From a virus: DNA of 44,604 nt. The position numbers and the translations under genes were made by a program. The DNA lies in the IMG/VR virus record IMGVR_UViG_3300027996_000062, positions 1-44,604 of that record; one strand, written 5' to 3'. The notes beneath the pieces are model-generated. The model had not been told where the DNA came from. It saw only the letters and a program-made list of their open reading frames with translations, and searched no databases. Within the stretch, counting starts at the first letter, position 1. The number at the start of each line of letters is the position of its first letter. Below are positions 36,001-43,996 of this stretch, piece after piece.

Positions 36001-37817
36001 GTCAAACTGCTGTGAATAATGATTATTTAGGAACATGTCGCTACATGTTTTACAATGATGCAGCGACTCCTGAATTGATAAATGGATGTGGTATGGTTGG
36101 ACAAGTTATTGATATAACCGATGGATCAGAAGATTGTAGTTTAGCTTTTTGGACTCAGGTTAACGGAACTTATACTAATGTACTTAATTTGGCCGATGGT
36201 AATATTGGTATTGGGGTTGATATACCTACTGAAATTCTTCATATTCAAGAAGATACAGCAAAAGTATTAATAGATTCTTCTGGAGACAGTACAAACGGAT
36301 CAGCACAAATTGAACTGTCAAACGATGATGGTAAAAGAGCTAGATATAGTGTTACAAGAAGCGGACTTGCTGGAAGAGTAAGTAGAGCAGAATTTCAAGC
36401 TGATAATGAACTAGCTATATATACAGGTGGAGTTAATTCATTCACTGCTATATTTGATAATGATGGTAAATTGGGTATAGGAACACAAAATCCTTTATAT
36501 CCTCTTTCTATTGCTAGAAATGGACAAAGTGCACAATTTACTGCACAATGTTACTCATCATCAACTTCAGATTCTCCTACTCTTTATTTTATGAAATCAT
36601 CATCTAGTACTTTAGATGTAGTGTCAGAAACAATTGATAGTGATAGATTAGGAGTGATAAATTGGTATGGAGCAGATAACACAGACGCATTTGATGTTGG
36701 TGCACAGTTATCAGTTATACAAAATGGTGCTAGCGGATCAAAAATACCGTGTGATATGATATTTAAAACAACTTCTTCTGGTCTTTTAGAAAGATTACGA
36801 ATTACTAGCGGTGGTTCATTGTCTACAGGAGCAGAAACAACACCAGATGTAGGACAAGGCGGAATATGTTTAAATCAAGGTGGATCAGATTTAAACATAT
36901 TCTCTTTAAAATCTTCTGATGTGGCTCATGGTATAACAACATGGGAGGAGACAGATACATATTATTCTATGTCAAAACAGTCAAATGCTGCTGGAGGAGT
37001 ATTCATGAGAGGATTAACTGAAAGTGACGTAGCTTTCTACATGCAGGGATTCTCAACCACTCCTTCAACTGTTACTTCATCAGCTGCTACAGCGTGTTTA
37101 TCCTTTGATGGAGTTAAAAAAAGTGGAACTAGCTACGCTGCACTAGGATCTACAGAAAACATAGCGGTTTTCAATACTGTTGGGTCGGCCAAGGTAATAT
37201 TCAAAGGAAATGGAAATGTTGAAGCTGACGGAACAGTAACTAGTAACTCATTTGACTTTGCTGAATATTTTGAATCTACTGACAAAACATCTATTCCTAA
37301 TGGAACTCCAGTTGTTCTAGAGGCTGATAAAATAAGAGCTGCTATTGAAGGTGAAGTACCGTTTGGAGTAATTTCAGCAACTGCATGTTTCATTGGTAAT
37401 CAAGGTCTTGGATGGCAACAAAGATATTTGACAGATAATTTTGGTGCTAATATCATGGAAGATATTGAATGGGTTAAATGGGAAGAAGAAGTTTGTACAG
37501 TTGAAGCAGTAGAAGAGTCTGAAGATACCGAAGCTAAAGATGCTGTTTATAAGATGACAACTCAACGTTGGAAAATTAAAGATTTAGAAGAAGGGTTTGT
37601 TATTCCTGATAATGCTGAATACTATATAACACAGGATACAAAGATGAATCCTGATTATGATCCACAAGCTGAATTTGTTTCAAGAAAAGATAGACCGGAA
37701 TGGAATGTAGTTGGTTTACTCGGACAAGTTTATATCAAAAAAGGATCACCTGTTCATCCTAACTGGATAAAATTAAAAGAAGCAAACGAAGAAGCGGATC
37801 TATATCTGATTAAGTAA
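33081..37817 (+). CDS. Large tail fibre protein with C-terminal autoproteolytic chaperone (Peptidase_G2-like)
   Basis: The 1578-residue product is the largest in the window. The N-terminus carries an Ig-like or jelly-roll domain (residues about 30-130) and fibre linkers (TTHRGLTTNPHSVT). A beta-helix opening appears near residue 570 (VVYVGKHGNDSNDGLTIANAKL), followed by strand repeats. From about 920, GNVGIGVDTP-type units mark fibre shaft repeats. From about residue 1389 the C-terminus has NSFDFAEYFES, then GTPVVLEADKIRAA, FGVIS and GWQQRYLTDNFG. This matches the Peptidase_G2 intramolecular chaperone, which folds the trimer and is usually cleaved off near its start. A bidirectional terminator follows. 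Confidence 0.8.
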   Translation: MTIREGMKQLTSVSSGSIDPTIITRIETLEDYDETYEIFTNITSGTTSTITKPIGSTIVLDRYPEAGDAIIVTTDTNGRPIDTPARTAAGEIITTTFDTAGNYTLSGTPSAYPVSLIYQVTISRANAGNITQSSIVDKFETYEADEIAVDSSGFSGNLSTTDIEVQTALNTVDGLTIPIASDIAYNSVTWDSNTDVPTKNAVRDKFVTSDTAIGLNTTHRGLTTNPHSVTMDQLPISVIGTPTYDNLADAFNMFGSAGLVSGGVITDAGGATINVSAGSGLVRSSDDCLAQIYSFDFSAIVGTAIPTDTVRYIGVEYNAGSPQILISATNNFDEHTIFALGTVVNESGVLHILNNPQKFTDSTTSIIHRFYETDRFKYAERLGGGYLAETGTRNLTLTAVEFYDRLNEFEITSKNTSTGDTFDSYSSSGLESTGNTQWDNLNYDNAGTLTAMAANRYANLWFYVEMDDSIVCVYGTGQYTSSAAAQQESAPATLPARLTSHGKLLARLTFKQADTTALAIESAFDVSFNGTLASVHNNLSGLQGGITDEYYHLSASDYTAISGWSESNVVYVGKHGNDSNDGLTIANAKLTFANAITYVNTQTPSSSNRFSILCNDAGEYTESFTVPSWVGIIAPAAKIVGNQTVNENSLLNSFRLVASSGYAVNKTTGSGAATVVCPRAVLTSTAGALTCTSGVVNYSGNSIEVVDGVAINGVNGTVNAKVEYIDITGTGTGLVSASGGNLFFNGTSISCSGAGTALSLNLTCTITAMVNSISCNVAYNVIDAFSTLKLNCAELSGTQTGIGTVNYFSVDSGAILDGSIRILDLNTANGLVQTDADGVLSTTLTPSGLTSISATTGTFTNVGGTLSTAAQSNVTSLGTLTGLGVNGTTSLDGSVTINESGSDVDFRVESDTNENALFVEGSSGNVGIGVDTPYQGVLHVRSSIATQPRGITTEQYTDDSKAPMINLVKNRPTGQTAVNNDYLGTCRYMFYNDAATPELINGCGMVGQVIDITDGSEDCSLAFWTQVNGTYTNVLNLADGNIGIGVDIPTEILHIQEDTAKVLIDSSGDSTNGSAQIELSNDDGKRARYSVTRSGLAGRVSRAEFQADNELAIYTGGVNSFTAIFDNDGKLGIGTQNPLYPLSIARNGQSAQFTAQCYSSSTSDSPTLYFMKSSSSTLDVVSETIDSDRLGVINWYGADNTDAFDVGAQLSVIQNGASGSKIPCDMIFKTTSSGLLERLRITSGGSLSTGAETTPDVGQGGICLNQGGSDLNIFSLKSSDVAHGITTWEETDTYYSMSKQSNAAGGVFMRGLTESDVAFYMQGFSTTPSTVTSSAATACLSFDGVKKSGTSYAALGSTENIAVFNTVGSAKVIFKGNGNVEADGTVTSNSFDFAEYFESTDKTSIPNGTPVVLEADKIRAAIEGEVPFGVISATACFIGNQGLGWQQRYLTDNFGANIMEDIEWVKWEEEVCTVEAVEESEDTEAKDAVYKMTTQRWKIKDLEEGFVIPDNAEYYITQDTKMNPDYDPQAEFVSRKDRPEWNVVGLLGQVYIKKGSPVHPNWIKLKEANEEADLYLIK

Positions 37818-37824
37818 TAATAAA

Positions 37825-37846
37825 GGGACTCGAAAGAGTCCCTTTT
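37825..37846. terminator. Bidirectional terminator between fibre gene and leftward operon
   Basis: GGGACTC, GAAA, GAGTCCC is a perfect seven-pair stem flanked by AAA on one side and TTTT on the other. It can end both the rightward fibre transcript and the leftward operon. Confidence 0.9.
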
Positions 37847-37885
37847 AATAATCTACTTAAGATCTTTTATTGATTTAAACTCTAA

Positions 37886-38119
37886 TTATTCACTTGAAAG
37901 AAATATACCATCATCAATATATTCTACTTTTGAAATATAAATTCCTTCATTTTCCATTGTTTTTTCTACTTCATCAATCGCATCACGTACCGTGTTTGCA
38001 TATACATATATGCAACCATCAGTATCTTCAAACCCTCTAAGTGTTCGTTCAATTCTGAATAATTTTTTAATTTCACCAATATTTTTTATCATTTTAAGCG
38101 TATTTAGAATTTTTGTCAT
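37886..38119 (-). CDS. Small protein of unknown function (77 aa)
   Basis: GGAGACTATTAATT precedes the ATG. The product is basic at the N-terminus (MTKILNTLKMIKNIGEIKKLFRIERTLRGF) and mixed after (CIYVYANTVRDAIDEVEKTM), perhaps a small alpha/beta domain. It is the last gene of a ten-gene leftward unit read from the promoter at 41556-41583. Confidence 0.6.
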   Translation of the reverse strand: MTKILNTLKMIKNIGEIKKLFRIERTLRGFEDTDGCIYVYANTVRDAIDEVEKTMENEGIYISKVEYIDDGIFLSSE

Positions 38120-38121
38120 AA

Positions 38122-38295
38122 TTAATAGTCTCCTTTTCTCTTACTAATATCCGTATTTTCTTCTAATACGTCTAAATTAGCTAATAATTCAATTAACTGT
38201 TTTACCTCTTGATGTGGTAAATTAGTTCTATCAAGATAACTAATAACACTCTTTAAACTATCTTCTCCAATCATGAATACTCTTTTTTCTTCCAT
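38122..38295 (-). CDS. Small protein of unknown function (57 aa)
   Basis: A perfect AAGGAGG lies five bases before the ATG. The product is helical: MEEKRVFMIGEDSLKSVISYL, then PHQEVKQLIELLANLDVLEEN. It lies between the RNA ligase and the 77-residue gene, with two bases between it and the latter. No motif is recognised. Confidence 0.65.
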   Translation of the reverse strand: MEEKRVFMIGEDSLKSVISYLDRTNLPHQEVKQLIELLANLDVLEENTDISKRKGDY

Positions 38296-38326
38296 TGTTT
38301 CCTCCTTAGGGTGTTTAGTATATTAT

Positions 38327-39334
38327 TTACATATTCTCTCTAAGCATTTCTCTAACGAACTCAGCATTCAGCTTTCCAAATGCTTTAGTAACTACACTTC
38401 TTTCACTACTCTCTGGTAGATCAGCATTCATTTCAGCTGAACAATCATCCATAAAGTCTTTAAATGCATCTGTAGATACTTCCTTAATAAACTGACCAAA
38501 CAGTTTAAAATCAGGTTCTCCAATTTTACTCATAGCACTAGCGAATCTTGCTTTAGTTAGATACTTAGTATATTCATTAATCCATTTCTGCTGTAAGTCT
38601 GATAAAACAAATGTCTGCCTAGGCTTCTTTGGTTTTCTTGCTTTATCAGTCCACTTTTCATTCTTATTTTTTATTATAATTCTTTCTTGTCTCATATAAA
38701 GAGGGTTAACAGGTTTAATAACAACTCCCTCACATATATTATCTTCTATCTCAGGAAGATTGAGCATAGAAGGTACTTTTGTTTGAAATTCATTTGAATA
38801 GTTTAGACACTCATCTAGTGTTCCTTTGAAAAGAAATGGTACATGAGGAATGCTTAAGAAGTTACACATGCCTATCACAGCTTCAGAATCAACCCATGAG
38901 GCAGAATCATCATTCATTAAGGCAAACACATCAAAAGCAATGAATTCGTTGTCAGGAGTGTAGTATATTCCTTTCTGGACCTGTGTAGAGTTGTTATTAG
39001 GTGTTACTTCTTTATGAGGATAGTTTCCTCCAATCAATTCTCCAAATACGTATAGTTCTTTTATATTTGTAAATGTTCTAAACATCTTCAATATCTTTTC
39101 TTCATATTTTTCTTTTACTGATTTCCAATTGAAGAAACTCTCATCTATTAGAATACTGGTTCTTTTTTGACATTCTACAGTTTTTCCATCACAAACAAAT
39201 GAAAAATTTGCTCCATGTACTTTTTCAGTAACCATCCACTCATAACTTTCTCGATCATATCCAAGATCTCTAATCTTTTCAATATACTTTCCCTTGTATG
39301 AATTTTCAATTGAGTTATATCTTTTAAACTTCAA
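38327..39334 (-). CDS. rnlB: RNA ligase 2 (T4 Rnl2 family)
   Basis: The start is TTG at 39334 after GGAGGATAAAA, which gives MKFKRYNSIEN, matching the T4 Rnl2 start MFKKYSSLEN. The length of 335 residues matches T4 Rnl2 (334). Nucleotidyltransferase motifs are present: the KxxG lysine is Lys38 (EKVHGANF), the middle motif is VFGEL, motif IV is EGVVIKP (202-208), and motif V is IIIKNKN (219-225). The Rnl2-type C-terminal domain follows (ISKIG-like sequence AMSKIGEPDFKLF). It seals 3'-OH/5'-phosphate nicks in RNA and typically repairs host-cleaved RNA. The TTG start probably lowers expression. Confidence 0.88.
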   Translation of the reverse strand: MKFKRYNSIENSYKGKYIEKIRDLGYDRESYEWMVTEKVHGANFSFVCDGKTVECQKRTSILIDESFFNWKSVKEKYEEKILKMFRTFTNIKELYVFGELIGGNYPHKEVTPNNNSTQVQKGIYYTPDNEFIAFDVFALMNDDSASWVDSEAVIGMCNFLSIPHVPFLFKGTLDECLNYSNEFQTKVPSMLNLPEIEDNICEGVVIKPVNPLYMRQERIIIKNKNEKWTDKARKPKKPRQTFVLSDLQQKWINEYTKYLTKARFASAMSKIGEPDFKLFGQFIKEVSTDAFKDFMDDCSAEMNADLPESSERSVVTKAFGKLNAEFVREMLRENM

Positions 39335-39344
39335 TTTTATCCTC

Positions 39345-39542
39345 CTATAGATTATCGTATAGTCTTTTTAAAATACTTATAGCGTCACGTGGATATTGGT
39401 CTTCAATTTCATCTATAGCATTTTTAACTTCTAATAATACATGTTCAATCAATTCATCTATTTCTATACTTCTGTAATAAGTAACTGTACTATCGTTATT
39501 GCTAACATCTTCCTGGTCAAGTTCTTCTGGCAATAAAGTCAT
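39345..39542 (-). CDS. Small acidic protein of unknown function (65 aa)
   Basis: GGGAGGTAAAA precedes the ATG. The product is strongly acidic (MTLLPEELDQEDVSNND) with a helical C-terminus (IDELIEHVLLEVKNAIDEIEDQYP). It lies ten bases upstream of the RNA ligase in the same transcript. No motif is recognised. Confidence 0.62.
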   Translation of the reverse strand: MTLLPEELDQEDVSNNDSTVTYYRSIEIDELIEHVLLEVKNAIDEIEDQYPRDAISILKRLYDNL

Positions 39543-39544
39543 TT

Positions 39545-40060
39545 TTACCTCCCTAATTTCTCTAAAAAAGATTCTAATATTATATTCCTATATTCGTTAT
39601 CAAATCTAATTATCAATTCTTCTGAATCTAACATAAGCTCTAAACCAAGTACTTTGTCCATTCTCTCGATCCAGTAAATAGCATTAATAATATTAGATAG
39701 ATTATTTCGATTGAATCTTATTTTGATATATCCAAGTCTTTTAAAAGACAATTCAGAAAAGTCTTCAAGTGTTTTTACATTTTCATAATCAGATAGTTTA
39801 ATATCATGACCATCGCAAGAAAACTGAGCCACTACAAAATCAATTTTATTAATTCTTTTACAATAATCTGACATAAAATTATCCATAATACCAAATTTAT
39901 TTTCTAAATTGAATATTCTAATCAATAAAGCTTTTAGTTCTTGTGTAAAAGGATAGTCATTAAAACAATTCATCTCATAGTACTTCTTTAATTTTTTTCT
40001 ATATTCTTTTATGTCTTTTACATTCTCTAAATCTTTATATACTTCAAACAAATCTTTCAT
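39545..40060 (-). CDS. Protein of unknown function (171 aa)
   Basis: The product is helical and soluble. It begins MKDLFEVYKDLENVKDIKEY and has a mixed middle region (IDFVVAQFSCDGHDIKLSDY) and an amphipathic end (ESFLEKLGR). An internal MNCF is accidental and is not the family motif. It overlaps the upstream gene by four bases (ATGA). Its function is unknown. Confidence 0.62.
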   Translation of the reverse strand: MKDLFEVYKDLENVKDIKEYRKKLKKYYEMNCFNDYPFTQELKALLIRIFNLENKFGIMDNFMSDYCKRINKIDFVVAQFSCDGHDIKLSDYENVKTLEDFSELSFKRLGYIKIRFNRNNLSNIINAIYWIERMDKVLGLELMLDSEELIIRFDNEYRNIILESFLEKLGR

Positions 40061-40557
40061 TTCTCATGCCTATTTTCAGTTAACCAAATTTCTATATATT
40101 TTTCTCTTAGTAATTTACTTGAATTGTTCTCTCTTTTTATTATAGTGTCTATTACTAATTTTGGCACTTTTCCTCTAAGTACAAAATACAATTGTTTATA
40201 TTGATTTGTAATTCCTATTAAATGATAGTACTCATTAATATTATCAAATCTAGATCTATTATACAGGAACCATTTATCAGAGTCAATGTTTTTTTGTAAC
40301 TTTTTCATTTCTCTTAGTCCTTTCAATATAAATGTATGATTATACTTTATTTTATCAATTAAGATTTTCATCTCATCTACTTTTATTTCATTGTAGAATT
40401 CATCTATTATTTTATTCAATATCTCAACTCTACCTATTCTGGCATTGACTCTAAAAGATTGATACGCATATTCGTTTGATATAATCACTTTATCATTTTT
40501 AGAAGCGATTAATGAAAAGCAGAAAAACAATGTGAAAACAATTAATATTTTTTTCAT
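40057..40557 (-). CDS. Secreted protein with signal peptide (166 aa)
   Basis: AAGGAGTAACAA precedes the ATG. Residues 1-19 (MKKILIVFTLFFCFSLIAS) form a signal peptide with likely cleavage after LIAS. The mature part is helical and basic (FYNEIKVDEMKILIDKIKY, LKGLREMKKLQKNID) with no cysteines. A periplasmic early protein could protect against lysis, other phages or envelope stress. The operon otherwise holds small membrane genes. Confidence 0.65.
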   Translation of the reverse strand: MKKILIVFTLFFCFSLIASKNDKVIISNEYAYQSFRVNARIGRVEILNKIIDEFYNEIKVDEMKILIDKIKYNHTFILKGLREMKKLQKNIDSDKWFLYNRSRFDNINEYYHLIGITNQYKQLYFVLRGKVPKLVIDTIIKRENNSSKLLREKYIEIWLTENRHEK

Positions 40558-40568
40558 TTGTTACTCCT

Positions 40569-40904
40569 TCATGTTAGATATTTTTCCCAAACTTCTTTTT
40601 CCGATTCACATAATTTTACATTAGGAATACTTTTGAACTTATGAATATTAACATCAATGACAGAATCCATGAAACTATCATACATATCATTGATATTCTT
40701 CCAGCTTTCTTGATGTTTTTCATTTTCTTCGTCAAAGTCAGTGAAAAGATACTTGTTTGGAGTAAGTTTAAGAACGTTTAAATACTCTTTTCTAAGTCTT
40801 TCCATATTCTTTTCTACAGCATACACGTCTTTTCCAGTGGCATCATCTGAATATACAATTAACGTATTGTAGATTTTTGTTAATTCTTTTCTAGTTACTT
40901 TCAT
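40569..40904 (-). CDS. Small soluble protein of unknown function (111 aa)
   Basis: The start at 40904 (MKVTRKELTKIYNTLIVYSD) follows AAAAGGAGAAGAA; a longer in-frame version would have no binding site. The product is acidic and helical (DVYAVEKNMERLRKEYLNVL, DFDEENEKHQESWKNIND). It lies between a secreted-protein gene and a three-helix membrane protein gene. No motif is recognised. Confidence 0.62.
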   Translation of the reverse strand: MKVTRKELTKIYNTLIVYSDDATGKDVYAVEKNMERLRKEYLNVLKLTPNKYLFTDFDEENEKHQESWKNINDMYDSFMDSVIDVNIHKFKSIPNVKLCESEKEVWEKYLT

Positions 40905-40915
40905 TTCTTCTCCTT

Positions 40916-41239
40916 TTAAAATAATGATTGAATAAAAAATACTTTTGGTGCTATGAAACATTTAACAAGAGTTATAATATTTAAAATTGTAAATATTATA
41001 GGAAAAACATTACAAACAGCATAAACCAATAAACACATGACAAAATCCTCAGAATCTCTTATCACATAATCTTTTTTATAAAATTTATAGATACATATAT
41101 TAATCAACACAATACACAGCAAACAAATTATTATACCAACACTCGATGTTAATATCTTGTAGTTAATAAAATTGTTAAATAGTTCTGGTGCTTGTGTTTC
41201 AATAACATTTAATAATTTTTTGAATTGTAAACTATTCAT
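40916..41239 (-). CDS. Membrane protein, three predicted helices (107 aa)
   Basis: The product has a polar N-terminal helix, then hydrophobic segments LTSSVGIIICLLCIVLINICIY, DFVMCLLVYAVCNVFPIIFTI and IITLVKCFIAPKVFFI. Its ATG overlaps the stop of the upstream small membrane gene (ATGA). The pair suggests two interacting inner-membrane proteins. The role is unknown; inner-membrane early proteins of phages often act in superinfection exclusion or lysis control. Confidence 0.65.
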   Translation of the reverse strand: MNSLQFKKLLNVIETQAPELFNNFINYKILTSSVGIIICLLCIVLINICIYKFYKKDYVIRDSEDFVMCLLVYAVCNVFPIIFTILNIITLVKCFIAPKVFFIQSLF

Positions 41240-41385
41240 TTCTTCTCCTCATTTAATAATCGTTTCTCATTCTTTCTTTTTTCTATTGCTTCAACCATCG
41301 TCATAACAGGTATCATTATCATACAATATATAGCAAACCAAGCAGCAACTCCCACTACCAATAAAACAATCGTTTCTTGATCCAT
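41236..41385 (-). CDS. Small single-helix membrane protein (49 aa)
   Basis: CAGGAGGATCAC precedes the ATG. The product MDQETIVLLVVGVAAWFAIY... continues CMIMIPVMTMVEAIEKRKNEK. It has one membrane segment followed by a charged cytoplasmic tail. It overlaps the following membrane gene by four bases (ATGA). Confidence 0.68.
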   Translation of the reverse strand: MDQETIVLLVVGVAAWFAIYCMIMIPVMTMVEAIEKRKNEKRLLNEEKK

Positions 41386-41402
41386 GTGATCCTCCTGTTA
41401 AT

Positions 41403-41516
41403 TTAAAATGGCATAATTCCGTCTACTATCAACATGATAATAGATACCGATATTAGACAAAACCCGATAGTTGATGCTACAACTGTTAAAATAATTCCTT
41501 TTGTATTCTGTGTCAT
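41403..41516 (-). CDS. Small single-helix membrane protein (37 aa)
   Basis: AAAGGAGAGTAGA precedes the ATG. The product MTQNTKGIILTVVASTIGFC... continues LISVSIIMLIVDGIMPF and is nearly all hydrophobic. It is the first gene of the leftward ten-gene operon. Strong binding site and hydrophobicity support it as real despite its size. Confidence 0.65.
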   Translation of the reverse strand: MTQNTKGIILTVVASTIGFCLISVSIIMLIVDGIMPF

Positions 41517-41555
41517 TCTACTCTCCTTTATAAAAAATAACAACTCTCATAATCT

Positions 41556-41583
41556 ATTTTACACGTTTAAAATAATTTGTCAA
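41556..41583 (-). promoter_or_regulatory. Sigma70-type early promoter (leftward)
   Basis: Minus strand TTGACA, 16 bases, TAAAAT, before the ten-gene unit from 41516 to 37886. Confidence 0.8.
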
Positions 41584-41645
41584 GTATTTTTTGAAAAAAT
41601 CGCTAATCCATTTAATAATTTTTGATGTTTGATAAAAAAGGAAAT

Positions 41646-43550
41646 CTAATTTAATTTCAGAAGAAATGATTCTTCTGTTAAAATTGTTGTTCCATTCTTT
41701 TCTGCTTTTTTAACTTTAGATGTTCCAGTCTCATTACTTATTAAAAAATCTAACTTTTTTGTTACGCTCTTTTCACATTTTCCGCCATTCTCTTCAATAA
41801 TATCATAAATTTTCTTTTTACCTAATTCAGTTTTTCCAGAAATGCAGAATGACTTTCCAGAAATAGAAGATTCAATTGTTTCTTTAATCACTTGATCTTC
41901 TATTGTAACATAGTTAAAAATTTCATTGAAATTATCAACATTAAACAACATTTCATCTTTGATATCTGCAAACATAACACTTCCAATTCCTTCAATCTTG
42001 TTATCTGAAATTAGATCAATTATTGTGTCTGATAATTCATACCAATCAATTGTTCTTGTATGATTAAAATAATTATAAAATTCTTTTGCAATCAACTCAC
42101 TCACTGAGTGACCAACATGTTTAAGTCCAAGAGACCTAAGAAATTGAGCCAAGGTGCATGTTTTATTATTCCGAATAGTAGAGACTATGTTGTTGATTGA
42201 CTTCTCTTTAAAACCGTCTACATTGATTAAATGACATTCTCTTATCAAGAAAAGATCACTCACATTAGAAATGAAAGAATTGTTTCTAACTATCTTTTCA
42301 ATGATCTTATCTGAAATACCTTTCATGTTCATCACATCGCAAAAATGAGAAATTGAACCAACAACTTTTGATAAACATTTTTCATTAGTACAAACAAGTG
42401 TTTCTGTTCCATGTTCATTTCTTATTTCTGTTTGACCATCACAAATTGGACATTCAGTTGGAATGTATGTGATATCAACATTGTGTTCAGTGTTGTTGCA
42501 GTGAATCTGCGGAATGATCATGTTCGCTTTGTATACTTCTATTTCATCGTATATAGCTAGATTAAGTTTCTTCAGCTCAGAAACATTATGACAAGAAGCT
42601 CTTTCAACTGTTGAGCCTTCAATCTCAGTTGGTTCAAAAACTGCAACTGGAGTAATTGTTCCTGTTCTTGATACATTCCAATCAATGTGTTTGAAAGTTG
42701 TTGTGTGAGTTTCATCTTTCCATTTGAATGCTATTGAATGTTTTGGATGATGTGATGTTGAATCAAGAGAGTTCGCATATTCTTTAAAATCAAATGTGAC
42801 AACTTTTCCATCTGTTGGATATTCTATGTCTACATTATTCAAATCATATTCAAGATCAACATATCTTATTATTCTATCAACGCAAGTGAATCCCATTGTC
42901 TCAAGTGAATCGAAATCATCGGATTTATAATCATTCTCAAAAGGTGTTTCAACTGGATCAATCACAATAGCTTCAACAAATCTTTCAGCGCAAATTGATG
43001 AATCAAGTTGTCTGATTGAACCACCAACTAGATTTCTAGGATTCTTATATTCATCTTTGAAGTTCTCGAAATTCTTATAAGAAATGACAAGTTCACATCT
43101 TAAAACAAATCTCTCTTCAAATTCAATTCTTTTAGGTAGATTTAAGAATGTCTTTGCATTATGTGTGATATCTTCTCCAATCTTTCCGTTTCCTCTAGTT
43201 GTTGCTGAAACAAGAACGCAATTTTCATAAACTATTTCACAGCTTGAACCATCGAGTTTATCCGAAATGATGTAACTCTTTCCGCCATTGAGGAAATTCT
43301 CAATATCAGAAACTAATTTTGTTTTTTGTAAAGATAACATTGGATAGATCAATTCTTTTTTATTGAAACCATCTATTACTTCATATCCAGGTGATTGCGT
43401 TGGTGAATTTTGATAGATCTTTCCAGTTCTTTCTTCAAGTGCTTTTAGCTTATCAAATTTTTCATCCCATTCCTTGTCTGACATGATTGCTTGATCATTG
43501 TAGTATGCCTTTGAAGCAGCATTCAACTCTCGAATCAATCTCTTGATCAT
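41646..43550 (-). CDS. ligA: NAD-dependent DNA ligase
   Basis: The start at 43550 follows AGGAGAATAAC. An earlier in-frame start would overlap a coding 56-residue gene. The 634-residue product has the LigA domain order. An Ia-like region carries YYNDQAIMSDKEWDE. The adenylation domain has catalytic Lys98 in DKLDG and the SIAFKWKDE motif near 272-280. The OB domain is followed by a zinc finger (CPIC at 367-370; Cys387 and Cys392), then HhH repeats and a C-terminal BRCT domain (about 555-634, SFCISGKTELGKKKIYDII). It seals nicks during replication, recombination and repair using NAD. Full-length LigA is common in bacteria and large phages; T4 itself uses an ATP ligase. Confidence 0.92.
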   Translation of the reverse strand: MIKRLIRELNAASKAYYNDQAIMSDKEWDEKFDKLKALEERTGKIYQNSPTQSPGYEVIDGFNKKELIYPMLSLQKTKLVSDIENFLNGGKSYIISDKLDGSSCEIVYENCVLVSATTRGNGKIGEDITHNAKTFLNLPKRIEFEERFVLRCELVISYKNFENFKDEYKNPRNLVGGSIRQLDSSICAERFVEAIVIDPVETPFENDYKSDDFDSLETMGFTCVDRIIRYVDLEYDLNNVDIEYPTDGKVVTFDFKEYANSLDSTSHHPKHSIAFKWKDETHTTTFKHIDWNVSRTGTITPVAVFEPTEIEGSTVERASCHNVSELKKLNLAIYDEIEVYKANMIIPQIHCNNTEHNVDITYIPTECPICDGQTEIRNEHGTETLVCTNEKCLSKVVGSISHFCDVMNMKGISDKIIEKIVRNNSFISNVSDLFLIRECHLINVDGFKEKSINNIVSTIRNNKTCTLAQFLRSLGLKHVGHSVSELIAKEFYNYFNHTRTIDWYELSDTIIDLISDNKIEGIGSVMFADIKDEMLFNVDNFNEIFNYVTIEDQVIKETIESSISGKSFCISGKTELGKKKIYDIIEENGGKCEKSVTKKLDFLISNETGTSKVKKAEKNGTTILTEESFLLKLN

Positions 43551-43551
43551 G

Positions 43552-43722
43552 TTATTCTCCTTTTTCTTCATGTTTTGGTGATATATCCACCCAAATTTTT
43601 CCATAATCATTTGTTATAACAACCTTTCCAGATTCAGTTAATCCAATAATCATAATATCAGTCTGTGTGTTGTTTGTGTTATTAACACCAGCGCAACTTA
43701 TTTGTATAATCTTATCATTCAT
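43552..43722 (-). CDS. Small protein with one BNR/Asp-box-like motif (56 aa)
   Basis: GGGAGAAATAA precedes the ATG. The product MNDKIIQISCAGVNNTNN... continues IMIIGLTESGKVVITNDYGKIWVDISPK. The TNDYGKIWV segment resembles a single Asp-box (S/T-x-D-x-G-x-x-W) strand. Its stop precedes the ligase start by one base, so it is coupled to the ligase gene. The function is unknown. Confidence 0.65.
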   Translation of the reverse strand: MNDKIIQISCAGVNNTNNTQTDIMIIGLTESGKVVITNDYGKIWVDISPKHEEKGE

Positions 43723-43927
43723 TTATTTCTCCCATATATTCTTCTAAAAATTGATTTCTCTTTTTTTCCAAGTATTTTTCAAAACAATCATCACAGTTTT
43801 TATGGTCACATCCTACACTATCTCCATGACAATGTCCTTCCTCTTGAAATCTTAAATTATCAATCATTTCATCAATAAGACTAATAATAGATCCTTCTAA
43901 AAACTTAATGCGCTCTTTATCAATCAT
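43715..43927 (-). CDS. Small His/Cys-rich metal-binding protein (70 aa)
   Basis: The start at 43927 follows GGAGAATAGA. The product has a helical N-terminus and a dense His/Cys patch (EGHCHGDSVGCDHKNCDDCFEKYL) suited to one or two zinc ions. It overlaps the BNR-like gene by eight bases. It is the first gene of the ligase operon. A nucleic acid or protein adaptor role is possible. Confidence 0.65.
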   Translation of the reverse strand: MIDKERIKFLEGSIISLIDEMIDNLRFQEEGHCHGDSVGCDHKNCDDCFEKYLEKKRNQFLEEYMGEINE

Positions 43928-43968
43928 TCTATTCTCCATCAAAGTTTAATTAACAACCTACATATACT

Positions 43969-43996
43969 ATTTTACTCAAACAAAAACAAATGTCAA
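43969..43996 (-). promoter_or_regulatory. Sigma70-type early promoter of the ligase operon
   Basis: Minus strand TTGACA, 16 bases, TAAAAT. It overlaps the last codons of the zinc-ribbon/HTH gene ending at 43993. Confidence 0.78.

Noticed and set aside
39951-39978. MNCFND inside the 171-residue protein as another MNCF-family start
   Set aside because: It is internal to a longer conserved frame, has no following repeats and no binding site, so the match is by chance.
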